In this document: positions 12,851 through 25,700 of the stretch, piece after piece | How the letters are laid out: each line of letters begins with the position of its first letter | Numbering within the stretch: position 1 is the first letter of the stretch | Source: Nymphaea colorata | Lineage: Eukaryota; Streptophyta; Magnoliopsida; Nymphaeales; Nymphaeaceae | DNA: 64,000 nucleotides | Direction: 5' to 3' | Assembly (NCBI RefSeq): GCF_008831285.2 | Contig: NC_045140.1 | Location: 599,528 to 663,527 of the forward strand | Made by a program: the position numbers and the translations under genes | Notes under the pieces: model-generated | The model's database searches: none | The model's input: only the letters and a program-made list of their open reading frames with translations | Told to the model about the DNA's origin: nothing

Positions 12851-15660
12851 AGGGTTTCGAAGTTTTGTTTGTTTGAATGACACTTGAAACGTTTAGGGAT
12901 TTTCTTTATTTATGAGTAAGATTTCTGAAGTTCTTTGTAGCCAGATTATGGTGAGATTTGAAAGGAAATTGGCAGGATGGGAATTGCAGTTGTTGTCATC
13001 TTAGCAGATGCCTCTTTTCTCATTAAGCACAATTTGCCTCATTTCTGGCGCATTAGATGCAAGTTCTCTGCTTTTTTATCTATCATAAATCAGTTGGAAA
13101 CTTGCATGTGGCAGGGTCCTTGCTGGTAGGTCTTTAGGATCATAAGCAAAAGCATCACCTGCTTAGCTGGGAATGCATTCGTAAGCTAATGGAACAGGGT
13201 AGGGTAGGAATTAAGCTTATGAAGGGAATCTTGCTCTTCTTGCAAGCAGGATGTGTAGATTATATTATAACAATAACAACACAAACTGGGTATTTGGCTA
13301 GAGAAAAGATACTTGAAGAGGAACAAAAGTTTATGGATAGCTAAGAAGCCATGAAAGAGATATTGGGGCTGGAGAAGCTTAGGTGGTGGGTGCAGTCAAA
13401 TTGCTGACAAATTCAGATGCATTACAGGAAATGGCAGGAGAACATCTTTATTGGAGGGACAAATAGCCAGACAATATTCTTGAGAAGCAGCTTACTGGAA
13501 CTTAGATTCGGGGAATTTTTTCAAGGCCTAGGGCTGACTTATGCAAGGGCATGTGAGAAATATGGAGAGCAGGCTCACTTTGGCCTGGGCACAATTGATT
13601 CAGCTGTGCAATATAGTGTTGAGGACAACCAAGAAGCGATGATCTTGACCGGCCATGAAGTTAACCATCTAAAGGTGTAGCCGTGTAGGGTGTATGAAGG
13701 CCATTAAGAGTAGCTGGAAGAGGGATACTGGAAATAACCAGGGCCCTGCATGTGCTAACTGGTTTCTGCATGTGGATTCAATAGGAAGACTCTCTACCCA
13801 TGATAGAAGTCCAAAATTTGTAGAGAGAATCAGGAACATAACCGTCAACTGTAATAAGTTATAAGGTGGCTGTTGGCGCATGGGACTAGGTTGGTAGGAG
13901 ATTTGGCCGCTCGCACATTAAAAAACCATATGATTCTGCATTCATGTAGTGGATTATGTAGTGGGAAGATGATATACTTGCTACCTAGTGTGTGGTTTAA
14001 TGTGGAAGTATGTAAGTTACGAAAGATCATGATGGATTATTGGGTCGTTAGTTAGAGTGAAGAGGTAAGTTCATTGTTGAAGATAAGAGGCATGTGAAGT
14101 ATATTCTTGACAAATGCCAACTTCTCACAGTTAAATAGATTGTGCAGCATTGATGTTCAAGCCATTGACAAGGAAGGTGATCAGGAGTCCTTGCTGAACA
14201 AGAAGCCCAGTACCAGAATCCAACGAGCTGGATGAAAAACTCAGAAAACAGAAGGGAGAGGAGAAAGAGAGGTGGACACAATCAAGGGGTTGGAAGGTAT
14301 AACAGGTTCGAGTTCAAGAGGCCAGATTGAGCAATTCAACATAGATCTATTGAGGGTGGGGAACAGATCAGAAGATGAAAGTACTGAAACGTCTAGGTTA
14401 GCTAGCTGGAAGGAATTTACAAGACATTGATATGATTCAATCATTCAAAGTGGCGGATGATCAAGAATAGTAGGACATTGCTACGTAGTCATTTCATATG
14501 GCCACTCAAATAGCAAGGAGCGGCAGAAGGGTGACGGTTCAGTCGTGTGCAGGGGGAGGAAAGGATCTTTGATGGAAGACAGTGAGGTTGATGACTCGTT
14601 GAGTCACAAGGAGCGTGCCTCAACTATTCGTAGTTGGGTAGTGTAGGCTAGCCGACCATAAACAGATGCGCTAAGGTTGTAGGGTCGGATTTGGTGGGAG
14701 GGCGTTGTCATCTGTGGTTGTATGACGTTGACGCCTAGTTCTAACCAAACCTTTACCGTATTTATCTTTCCATTCACATCTTCAAATTAATTCTTCCACT
14801 TCTTACTTTGCTCTTCGGGAATGGCAGGGAATGACTTCAGCTTTAACCTGAGTTACTGTTGATTCAAGATGTCATCTAATAACAGTGGATTATATTTTCT
14901 GTAACTGGAAAATTAGCTCCTGCATATGCTGAAGTGAGTAGTACTGCATTTTTACGGCTGCCCAATAAACTGAACAACGAAGTTAGTGTTGAAGTGTGGA
15001 GCCTGATCCTTGCTTAAAAAGGTTTCCTTAACTTTTTTTAGGGCATTCATGTAATCTTACGTTTTACAAGTTTACCCTAATCCCCCCATTGATGACGGAG
15101 GCAGTTTCCTTGTATTGTTCTATGTTTCAATAACACTGAAATTAAACCTGTATGCAGCCGTGGACTTAGGAAAACTTTGTCTCTGTAAAATTTTTGTGTC
15201 TTCTTCTTCCTAATTCTTCTTCGGCTTCTTCTCTTGGTGGAGAGAGAGAGCGCGAGAAAGAGAGAGGGTATCGTTCCTAACAGCTAAGACCCGGGTTTAT
15301 ACAAAAACAAAACATTCTATTGAATTTTGCTTTTCTTTTTCATAGAGAAAGTATACCATACACAGGAGCGGAGCCAAGGAGGAGCCCGCGGGGCTTGGTC
15401 CCCCTACCCTCCCTCTCACCTCGGCCTTGTCAAACTTTTGAAACCGATGTGCCAAGGAAGAGGCTAAGAATTATAATTCAAAATTCTTGGTTCCAAGCCC
15501 GGCACGTAACTCGACTTGCTTTAAGAACATCGTGACAGCTTAACGAGCAATGGTCCTCATGGAAAGTGGTTGCTTATGTCCGCACCTCCAACACAAAAAA
15601 ATAAAAAATTGATGTGCTTTTTCTCCTGATGGCAAGAGCGATGATCTCATTTCCCAACAC
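12851..15660. other. Intergenic region of unknown origin
   Basis: About 2.8 kb on the right of the copia LTR. It is relatively G-rich on the plus strand from 13100 to 14750 and has many short open frames, the longest being 87 codons at 13417-13680. None resembles a family I know. The composition suggests a further decayed mobile element, but no diagnostic domain is visible. A fragment near 15360 (GGAGCGGAGCCAAGGAGG) resembles a common plant dispersed repeat. Confidence 0.45.
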
Positions 15661-15661
15661 G

Positions 15662-15664
<3 letters not shown>

Positions 15665-15734
<70 letters not shown>
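15665..15734. repeat. Compound microsatellite (AT)n-(AG)n
   Basis: (AT)n from about 15665 to 15709 is followed without interruption by (AG)n to about 15734. Confidence 0.95.
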
Positions 15735-15735
<1 letters not shown>

Positions 15736-16579
15736 ACCTCTCTCTTTTAGAGTCGAACTCTTCTTCCGTATCGCTGGACTTGGGAATGAAGCTCTTACTG
15801 CAGTCTTCTGCCATTAATGACGCCTCAAGGCAATATACATAATGGTGGAAGCTACTATGGGGAGAATTGATGTCCTTGCTGAAACTGAGGTTGTTCATTC
15901 TCTACATTAATCTCATTAAACGTCCTAGCTGTAAAAGTGACCACATGTTAAATAAAAAGAAAATTTTGATGGTGGCTTTTCTTTTTTCAGATAAGGTATA
16001 CGCTCCGCTTAATGGCATGACAAGTAGAGCCAGCAGAACATGTGGTTCGCCTTTATTGAAGAAATGGGACATATCAACTATAACCCGCACGAAATAAAGA
16101 CGCAATGAAGTGCAGGAATTTAGCAGTAATTTTTTCATCTTCTTCTTTTCTTAATAATGAGACACCTGCTGTGAACCAGACCACTTGCCGTGTTCATTCC
16201 ATGAAATGGCAGTGGTGAAATACGGCATATACGTGGCCAGCTATCCTAACTTTGCGAGTATGCAAGTCTAATCTTGACATACATAACGGAGAGAAGAGGA
16301 CGGTCAAATTATATGATAGGAGGCTAGTGGAATGGCATGCTCTGTTTGCTGCACAAAGCTTTCACTTTATAGCAACTCTACCATTGCAACACACACACAC
16401 GCAAAATCTGAGGACAACGGGGTTGGATTTTACTATTTTAGTACATATTGTGTACATATATTGCAAATTGAAGACGAATAAAACCCACATTCCTTTCATT
16501 GAAGCCTAGACCAGGTGAAATATGAACAGCCATTATAGGGTTAATTTGATGCTCTCCAGGGTGCCTAAAAGCTTTGAAT
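15735..16579. other. Intergenic region, no gene recognised
   Basis: Short open frames on both strands, none with family resemblance. A (CA)n run lies near 16390-16400. The right end would hold the 3'UTR of the CFL1-type gene. Confidence 0.5.
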
Positions 16580-17481
16580 CTACCTCAGGAGGCTCAACGT
16601 TTCCGGGGTCTTGGTGGCTTCAACTTTGGAAGGTGGGCTCGTCGCCAATGAATGCACATACTTGCAGTTGGGGCAAGCAGGGGAGGACTTTGAGAGCATG
16701 ACCAGAAGGTGGCATCTTGAGCATGCTATCGCCACCATGTTGCTGTTGCTGTTAGAACCTGCTGCCAGGTTCGAGTCCATGTGCATTTGATAGCTCTCAC
16801 CACTATCACAAAGTGGTGACATGTTTAGCTCCAGGTCTAGTTTCTGGTTTTTGGGACAGCTCCAGCTCTTCTTTAGGGTATTCCTGTTTATGTAGTACAT
16901 CCTCCCTGACTGCACAAGAGAACAAAAGAAGCACAGGGTATGAGTACCTTCAGCTAATTTTAGAATGAAACTACACATATTCTCAATGAGAAGGATAGCA
17001 TCACTGCTTTTATCCGTTTCTTAAACGCGGTGCCGTGTATATGGTCGTGGTGAAGATGATGATGACCGCGATTACTGTGTGCGAATGTTGTAAAAAGTAA
17101 CATAAAAGTAAAAGAGAGAGAAACTATTACCTCAAGGTCTAGGCACTGCTCCCAATCAACTGGTAAGGGATCTGTAAGATGAAGCTCAACGCTATTCTGG
17201 ACTGCTTCCCAGCAGTTCTTCCTCTTCCTGCTTGAATTTGCTTCCGATTCTGAGGACAAAGAATTGGAGCTCCCATTTTGGAACTGCGGGGGTCCTAAGG
17301 AAAGGTCAGGTTGGTCATCAATGAGCCAAACCTTCTTCTTCTGTTTCTCTAGAAGTTGGGATATCATCGTTCCACTATACTGAAGAAGCTTATCGCTCGG
17401 CAGGAAAGGCACGAAGTCGGCACCGACAGAACTTCCAACTTGACTTGGGGAGTAACAGAAAAGCCGAACCAATTGCCTCAT
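16580..17481 (-). CDS. CFL1: WW-domain protein, CURLY FLAG LEAF1 (CFL1) type
   Basis: Two exons, 17131-17481 and 16580-16909, with a 221-bp GT-AG intron in phase 0; 226 aa. A WW domain spans about residues 106-136: LPVDWE starts it (Trp110), GRMYY (119-123) and N125 follow, then SWSCP with Trp133 and Pro136. The intron cuts the domain after Glu117. Near the C-terminus two CxxC pairs (Cys180/183 and Cys196/199) form a small zinc-ribbon-like motif (ACSRCHLL ... ACPNCKY). Residues 58-64 include DLSLGPP, an EAR-like stretch, and RKRK near 85 could act as a nuclear signal. From memory this architecture is that of rice CFL1 and its Arabidopsis homologue, reported as WW proteins that repress cuticle development through a homeodomain factor. 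The ATG at 17481 overlaps a short upstream ORF. Confidence 0.8.
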
Positions 17482-17495
17482 CCACCCACCGACAT
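17478..17495 (-). promoter_or_regulatory. Short uORF overlapping the CFL1-type start codon
   Basis: An ATG at 17495 opens a five-codon frame (MSVGG) whose TGA shares bases with the main ATG in an ATGA arrangement. If the transcript includes it, most ribosomes would have to reinitiate or leak past it. It lies directly after an acceptor-like CTCTAG, so an alternative leader splice could remove or retain it. Confidence 0.45.
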
Positions 17496-20329
17496 CTAGA
17501 GGAGAAAACCAACCAGGAAAAGGTAATACCTGAAGCAGTGGAGCGGAAGAAAGCGCAACTCAAAGGAACAATAACCAGATCGTTACTGTTTTAAATTGCA
17601 AGAAGGAAAGGAATCCCCAACTAAGGAATTTGAAAGGCAAGATGAGACGCAAGTAGAGCCAACCACCTAGAGCTGCTATTTAAATGAAGGCGTTCAAAGT
17701 TGAGGATCTCATTCCTTCATTTTCTGATTGTATGAGTCATGCATGAAGGCATGCGTTTTAAAGAGGGTTCTTTAATGATATTCAATCTCTTAAAGGTGAG
17801 CAGGCACAGCATTAAAAGTGGCAAGTGGAGCGGCTTTAAATATCTAAAATCCTACAAATTTAAGCATTCAAGATGATGCCATGGCCTTTTAAATTCTCTC
17901 TCGAAGCTGCAAACTACCAAGTGGCCAACATTGACGCACTCTAGCTGCTCCATTGATTGCTATAAAACCAGGAACTTCCTCTTGTGGGCATGAATTCATG
18001 ATGGTGACTAAGCCCCAACTTCTTTTTTCTTCAGGATGAGGAATATCATGATTTAGGACTTTAAGATCTCAGTAGAAAACTAAACCTCGCTTCATATGCA
18101 GAAAATTTGAGTAAGCATAGACAGATATTAATGGGAAGGCGCCTAGGCTTCTCCGCCGATGCCAACCCCAGCAATAAATTGTGATTGCATGACATGCTTC
18201 TTGGACATGAGTCCATTTAATGATTCATTTCTTCCTCAAATATAAAAATCCATCTTTAAATATCCACCTGCACTTTTGTTTCTTCCTCACAGGGATTAAA
18301 TAAAACAAGGGCAAATGGAAATGCTCTATGGGATATCTTCCCTTTCTCTTTCCTTTACTGCCAAACATTTTGGCAGGTAAGTGCAGCCTGCAGCAATTGG
18401 CTGTTCACTATGGCCTCTGATAAATTGCTCGCAATTCGGCAATAATAACTCTCTCACAGTTCATTATAACTATAATACCTGCAACCAAACACAGACAGTC
18501 ACACACATATCGCCTAACTGGAAGGACCGCGTCAAATTATGAATCTTGCCCTGGGTAGGTGAGTCTTGTTTAAGACCTTCAAGTCCAAGGAGGTAAAGAC
18601 TTCGATAACTGAGGTGGTGGTGCAAGGTAATACAATAGGAAGACTTCTATAAAGAGGAAAGGTAAACTTGTACCTCCCAATTTAGTAAATTCTAACATAT
18701 CCAGAAAAACTCGCTGGTTTCTCTCATCATGAGAATATGCAAGAAGACTTGGTTCGGATACGAAGAGTTGCTAAGAAAAGAAGGAAAAAGCAAAGTACGC
18801 AAGTTAAGCCTGAAAAAGGAAATAATCTGCAGAGAATTGAAAAAAAAGCGGCCAACCGTAGACGGAATAAGGAAGGAACTCAACAAACTCTCTAGGGCCT
18901 AGGCAAGTAATGTCAACAAGGGTATCAACTATCACGGTTTCATGCAAGAGCCAGTAAGCAAAATGAAAGGCAAGAAGAGGGCATGATGTTAAGAATGAAA
19001 CAAATTAGTCAAGAAACAGAAAGACGGTGGTGGGGAGTACGCGTGATCTAAGGCAGAGGGCTCTTCAAACCGTCCGGTAGACAGCATCAATAAATTGCAA
19101 AGAAGAAATAGAAGGTGCAACGGCCGTTTGGAGTCTCATGAATCCCATCAAGTCTTTAAGTACTTCCCATGAAAAATGTGCAGTGCAATCAAGAGCCAAC
19201 CTACTGTCCTTTTGAGCTGCAGCTCCTTCTTAAATACAGAACCTCCCCTCTCTCTCTCTCTGCCACATTCAATATCTTCGAAGCCTGCCTACTCCTTCCA
19301 CCATCTCCTTCTTCACCATCTTACTAAAACTGTTTGCGTCCTTTAAATGCACATTTACTTACTCCCTCTTGGGGTACATAGAATTAAGTGGGTGTTATTT
19401 CACCTCTCTCCCCCTTCAAAGCAGTGAGGTTCAGAATCATTGCGCAGGGGACAAGTTTGGGAATGGCTATTCGCATTCAATGCTCCGTTTATTTGTTTTA
19501 TTTAATTTTGGCAGTGGTTCCTTGAAGCTTGCCAACCAAGTTAGATGCACAGATAGTCTTGTCTCAGGCATTAGATGGCTGGCACATTTAAGCTTGCCAT
19601 ATATGGAGGGGCGCCCACGTGGGATTCACTGCAGTTCTCTCATGTGTACAATTAATTCCTCCATGGCCACCCGCCAACATGAAATTATTTAATACATTAC
19701 GGTATGTAAATGATTTATAAGATCTAAGTTGAAATAACAGCAGCGTAGAGTAATTGCTGCAATTTTCCTGCCCCATATTAGTTTCACATTTATGTCACTA
19801 TTTCTTTTCTTTTCTTTTTTCCTTCTGAAACTCCAGACTTCGGGTTTTGTAACTCAGTTTCTTGAAGAGCCTGCATAATTGCATAAATGCGAGCCTTCAC
19901 AGTTAAACCAGAAGGTGTTGGGATTTCAGTTGTCCCCAACCATGGAGCGGCCTTCATGGTTCACATCAAGGGTTTAAATTAAGGGTTAATGCACCATAAA
20001 GGACCATAAATTCACCTACTGAAACTAAAATTTCTTACACTATATATACACCTCGTGCAATGAATGCAGGGATATAGAAAAGAAAGACAAAGTGAAGCAG
20101 AGATAAGGGGTCCTTACTGTCGTCATTTTGGCTTGTGCTCATGAAAGGCAATGACCGACTGAGGACATGTACCCGTGATCTCAACCTCCATCGTTTGACA
20201 TGGCTGCCTCTTATTAGCATTTTTCTTCATCTGGCCCTTCAATTTGCCCTAAGATCGGGTTATCGGCGCGCCAAGCTCTCCTCATGTCATCCTTGGCAGA
20301 TCATTCTGCGTGTCCTAGATTCTACCCAT

Positions 20330-20620
20330 CAATATAAGGATGTCACCGGCGGTCACAGAAGAACCGGGTGGTGGGTGATGCTCTGGCCTGACAAGCAGCC
20401 ATGCTCATGCACAGGTATAGATATCGGTGCCATATATGGCTCTGGTTCGGTGGAGAAGTTATCAAGCCGGAGGCGATTACCAAGCACGAGAGACACATAT
20501 GGGCCAAGGGCCCTGTGCTCCAGCAGCGCTCGGTAGCAGGGGCTGAGGTTGCTGACAAGATCGGGGATGTCAATAGTATAGAGTGTGAGAAGTTGCCTAC
20601 ACCAGCTCCAAAATTTTTCT
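20330..20620 (+). pseudogene. Possible frameshifted neprosin-domain (DUF239) relic
   Basis: Across shifting plus-strand frames I see a block like KDVTGG..TGWWVMLWP, then WLWFGGEVIKPEA, then H(M/I)..GQGP. From memory the neprosin domain has the order KDP-TGNWWL, GYWP, WGGEVVN and MGSGHFP. The resemblance is partial and needs at least two frameshifts, so this is a weak call. Confidence 0.25.
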
Positions 20621-21649
20621 TAATCTTATAATTGAAGGACCTACCTAGACTGATCTCCTTTGGCAGGGTCAGACCAAACTCGCTAGCTTCCACTGATAGC
20701 ATCACTGCTGCAGTTGGTCTACTTGCCAACCATCATTGCCGAGGCAGTACTGATGGAATGTGCAGGGGCAGAGACAAATGTGGGCATGTATGGGCAATTG
20801 CCTACATAATTTCAAAAAATTTTCACATTTACATATTGGTTGACTCTAAATTTTTTGCATATTGGTCGAGAGAGATGAAGCCTAACAACCATGCAACCAA
20901 ACAGAAACTGTTAAGCTAATGCAAACCTAGAAAGTAGCAAGGGTGCTCTTTGAAAACATAGTAAATGCTTTTGGTGGCATCCTCTTTCATGATATTGTGG
21001 GTAGAACTAGTGTCTACCAAGAGATCTACTTATTAGAAGCCTATCTTTCCCTTATTTTTCATGGAATTTAGGGTACTAATATGTTCTTGCTAAGGTGTGA
21101 TTGGTCACCTCTACTTCTCCAACTTCTTTCGGTGGTGTTGTCTCCTCTTCTTCTTCAGAGGTCTCTTTATATGAGGATTCATCGTCTTCATCCTCATTGA
21201 TTTTCACTAGAAATTTTGTAGGATATGTTTAAATTTGTAGCCTTTAAACCACTTTTATTGTAATGGTAATATTTTTTTTTTATCATTCTTCCTCTATTGC
21301 TTAGAGATATATTTGAAAGGGTGAGCAGAATTAAAAAAACTCTTGAAATGGGCAGAACTCAGCCTCGGGTGCAATGTTGGAAGTGGTTTTAAATGAACCT
21401 AGCTACTTTAAACTTTAAAGCACTCTTAAGTCGTTTGAAGTTGAGGACGAAGGACCTCAATTTATATTTCTTCTTAGAGTTCACCTTTGAAGGACCCATC
21501 AAGCTTCAGGCAAGTCATAATTATTGCATTCTAAGTCCTCAACACTGTTTATAAACTTTGCACAATGTAGAGGAGGATATCAAAGGACACCGCAAAACAT
21601 AGGTTGCAGTTAGGGATGTCGAGAGATCGGATTTGAATCAGATGCATAT

Positions 21650-21850
21650 TTTACCACATCCACTTTTTTGGATATCTACATACTCGAATTTGAATTCATA
21701 TTCAAATTTGAATGAGGAAAAATCTATATCATATCTGAATTCGAGGCCAATATTAACTTAAATCCAAACCCAAATCCGAATATGATCGGTTGTCACTTCT
21801 TATATCTGAATCCGATCCAAATTCTTAATTGGATATCAAATTCCTTTCCT
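21650..21850. repeat. GAATTC/AATCCGA-rich dispersed repeat, copy 1
   Basis: Contains CGAATTTGAATTC, GAGGAAAAATCTAT.TCATATCTGAAT, TATATCTGAATCCGATCC and AATT.TTAATTGGATATC. Similar wording in the same order is found at about 57640-57900. Confidence 0.5.
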
Positions 21851-22123
21851 TTTTCAATTTTATTTTATGTGATCAAATGTGCGTAGTGCAAGGTGAAAGC
21901 CAGTTCTAGTCCATATTCTAGTGGTCGAATCCAGTATAAATCTAGTTCTAGTCGTGCTGGAGATCCATTCAAATCCTACCGTTCATACTATGTTGGTGAT
22001 TTTGACTAATCTGAGGGGCCTCAGGGGTAGCTCGTGAAGCAGCGCAGACACCAATTCCAGTTCAGATGACTTGGTTTGATATGCCCAACATACCCGCAGG
22101 GTGGATATAGAGCTGCCCAACAT

Positions 22124-22124
<1 letters not shown>

Positions 22125-22176
<52 letters not shown>
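22125..22176. repeat. (CT)n microsatellite
   Basis: Near-perfect (CT)n run of about 26 units. Confidence 0.95.
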
Positions 22177-22710
22177 GTTTTGCCATGGCCAAACCCTCGG
22201 CTGAAGGCATCAACATGTGGGGAGACCTCTCCACAAGTGAAGTTTGAACCATGCTCAGATCTTAGCTATGTGGATTTCACAGTTCTCGCAGATTTAAAAT
22301 CTGCAGAACTCAGATCAGCCGTTTGTTTGTATCCACCGTTTGTTAGAACATCAGATCTCCTAACATATCCGACCCTTGGCTGGCCAGCAAATGGCCGCTA
22401 AAAGACAGAGAACCTCATAGGAGACATAATCTAGAGACCCTGTATACATAAAGCAATATGAGGACCCATTTTTGGTAGGACACTTTTGTGCTTTGAATTA
22501 TTTTCAGTCTCTAATATAAGTATTCTCTAGAGAGGTAGCCAGCTTGTACTTTTAGAAAAACAAAGTACTTTATACATTATTATGTGCATGCCCCTACACG
22601 AGCATGAAATGCACAAAACCAGTGGTACACAAGTTCTTTACATAAACACTTAATCGAACATGAAATGCTATATTTTCAAGGGCTTGCCACTTGCCACAGA
22701 CATGTAAGCA

Positions 22711-25700
22711 TCACTTGGTTGGAGAGCTCGGCTTGGACTCTTCACTACACGTATTTTGTGATTGTGAGAGCGCCGTACGAATATCATTTGCAAGAAGAGC
22801 GGTACCCTTGTTCAAGCTTAACCTTCGCCTCATAAAACTCTGCAAAAGTGATTAATAAAATTAGTTCAGAGAATCCAAAAACAATTCCACGCAAAAAATA
22901 TATCTATATTTTACCTCAGATGTCCACAAATGATCACGAGGTTTGCGAGGAATTACATGAAGGTGAGTCTGCAAGCTCCAACGGTTGGTCATTAGATTAT
23001 TATGACAGAACAAGAGATCTTAATACATAAACAAAGTATCGAGGAGATCTATAACATAGGCAGTGGTCAGGTATTAACAAAGGAGTAGCAGGGCTATGTT
23101 CACTCACTACTCAGACACGTGAACATAGCACCAAGAGATAGATATCAATTATAAATTAAGCTAACTATATGGCACTTTAGAGGCCTATCTAACAGGAAAA
23201 AAACAAATCTAATAGAAAACCCACATGAAATATAACTTGTCCAGCAGCAGCTCCACTGTTAGCCACCAAGTTGAAGGAATCTGCAATATCACATAAATCT
23301 TGTTACAGCATAGTAATTGAAAGTAGCATCAAATATGCCAGTAATCAATGCAGAGGTGACATTAATTAGACTATATTATTCATACATTGACTATGTAAAC
23401 CTCATCACCGAATAGGATTGACTGGTTTTTGGTTGTAGCAAAATGGACAAATGTGATCGAAAGCATGAAGCAATAGTCACCATATATGTCCTAAAGCCTA
23501 GAAAGTTCTGTTTCTATGGTTACCCTTCTATCACAAGTGGGTCCTTGTAACACTCATTTTTTCCAATTCTGAATAACACAGATAGCAGAAGGCCACAGAC
23601 AGGTAACCTTTATTTCAACTGTTTTCCTTGGTAATGCAGGTCCTACATTGCTTGTCTGAACTTTTTTCTTCTTTCGTTCAGGGTGTCGAATCAAATTCAA
23701 ATCTAAAAACATAAGAGAAACATGTATACCATGTATAGCAAATGCCAAAATCCATAGATTATAAAACAACTAGACTCGAGAGATAGTATCCCGTGATAAA
23801 ATAACTGAAATTATCCAGAAGAGACCACAGTTAGTTTTCTGCAGGAGACGTCGCAAGTGAAAAGCAAATATGAGAGATGACGTGAAGAATGATTTTGCAT
23901 CAACTTGAGCAGTTAAGAAGACAGTAGAAGTGCTTGTACAAGAAGAAAACACATTTACACATATAAACTAACCAAATCATCTTGATCACACAGAAGATTC
24001 AAGGATGACGACCTAACTTAGAACAAGGATTCGGCAAATAGGTCCCAGGCTCCAGCAATTCCGCAAAATCATGTGTTTGGCCAAACTCATGATTTAAAAA
24101 AGTAGGTCAGAGGAACACTATAGTGCTGTAACTTCTATTTGCTACATATAAAAATTTCAACTATAAGATTACAGTAAGTTTTAAGAATCCAAATGTCTTG
24201 TTAACAAGATAATTGTAGTAATTCTGTTGGCAATATTACTTGATAGTTTTGTTGCATTAAGTTTCAAAACTCAACTGAACACAGTTATCTATAGTATGCC
24301 TAGGATTTTTAGATACTAGGTGTACGTAAGTCAAATAGCTGACTACTTGCACAGACATCCCTTCTGGGGCATGGGTGAGACTTATTAAACCTGTTGTGTT
24401 ATGTCATCAGCATTCCTTTTTCTCCTGAAAAAACCCATATATCTCGTGATTTATCTTGTGCCTTACCCATTTAGAAGTGCTTCAACAAGGACCCCAGGCT
24501 AATTATAGGCCCGACTTTGCTAACCAACTAAAATTACCAATCCACCATGTGCATGTGGTACAGAAAACCCATAAGACAGTACACCCAATGATTTTGGGTG
24601 CCTTTGATGGAGAAAATTAATAGTAAAGAGGAAGAAGAGAGATGAGACACAAGATCATAAACCCTACTTGATGACAAATATGGATGTCTACTTTGTAAAA
24701 TTATATAAGAGTATAATAACTAATCAATGTCCTTATGAAAGTCAACATATGCAAAAATCAGTCTAGAAAAAAAAAATATTTGTGGTTAAGGATAGGATTC
24801 TTGCAGATTAATCAGTCAAAATCACTAATCAGATCCTGATTTAACTGGACAAAGAACAAAACCAGCAACAGTCATTGTTCCCCAGTTTCTTAATCAAAGT
24901 CATGCATGTGGCAGAAAAAATTGAGGGGAAAAGAAAATTCTACAGGCAGGTCATGAATTTGCAATGCCTTACACAGAGAAGAAATCTGTGAGACCAATAG
25001 TAATTCCAGATACAAGTGGCCATTCACAACCCCTACCACAGTGAGTAGCTTTCATAAGTGCACTGCTGAGGGCAGGAACCAGTGAACACATAGCTGCAAC
25101 TACCTGCATGAGGGAATTGAAGGAAAAAACCAATGTAACAAAAAATCGCCAAAGATAAGCTATTGAATGACACTTAAGAAGTTTTTATTAGAAAACATTG
25201 CAGAAACAGCAAAAGTATCAATGCTAATAAGAAGGGAGGAGAAAAAAGAAAGAGAGCAAATAAATAGATCAGCAACTCCATGAAAGACTGCAACATTCAA
25301 ACAAATTTGAGTACATCAAATTGCTTAATAGAAATAGCAAAATGAGATTAACATTAGCATGAGCCTCACACTACAGGTGGAAACCATGAAATGGTTGCAT
25401 GAAAATTTTACCTATTCTGGGGATGTTTGTTTTCCCAAAAGCCAGTAGGGAGGCTAGAAGGTAAGCATTTAAAGTCTCTGTGAAACCGTTTTGAAGTAAC
25501 AAAGGTAAGCATTTTAAACCTGCTACTTACGGTGCACAGCATTTCACCAAGGATCCAGGACTTTTAACATGAGGACTAGGTAAAAAATGTACTTGCATGA
25601 TGAATACCTTGTGATCCTTACTACATCTATGCAACAGGGTTATCCAATCAGAAAGATAGGTTTTGTTTTAAGATTTTTTTTAGTTAAGCTAGTGGAAAGT

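Larger units (their letters stand above)
17496..22710. other. Intergenic region between CFL1-type and HINT3-type genes
   Basis: The part next to 17495 is the leader and promoter of the CFL1-type gene; a TATA-like TATTTAAATG lies near 17678. A promoter-like block on the plus strand (TTCTTAAATACAG near 19228, then a CT-rich leader) has no coding frame behind it. A weak neprosin-like relic lies at about 20330-20620. A GAATTC-rich repeat is at 21650-21850 and a (CT)n microsatellite at 22125-22176. No intact gene was found. Confidence 0.5.

Noticed and set aside
13417-13680. 87-codon plus-strand frame as a gene
   Set aside because: No recognised domain, no promoter or splice context, and surroundings look like decayed repeat DNA.
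15614-15898. Open frames on both strands over the (AT)n(AG)n repeat
   Set aside because: Low-complexity translation with no family resemblance or splice support.
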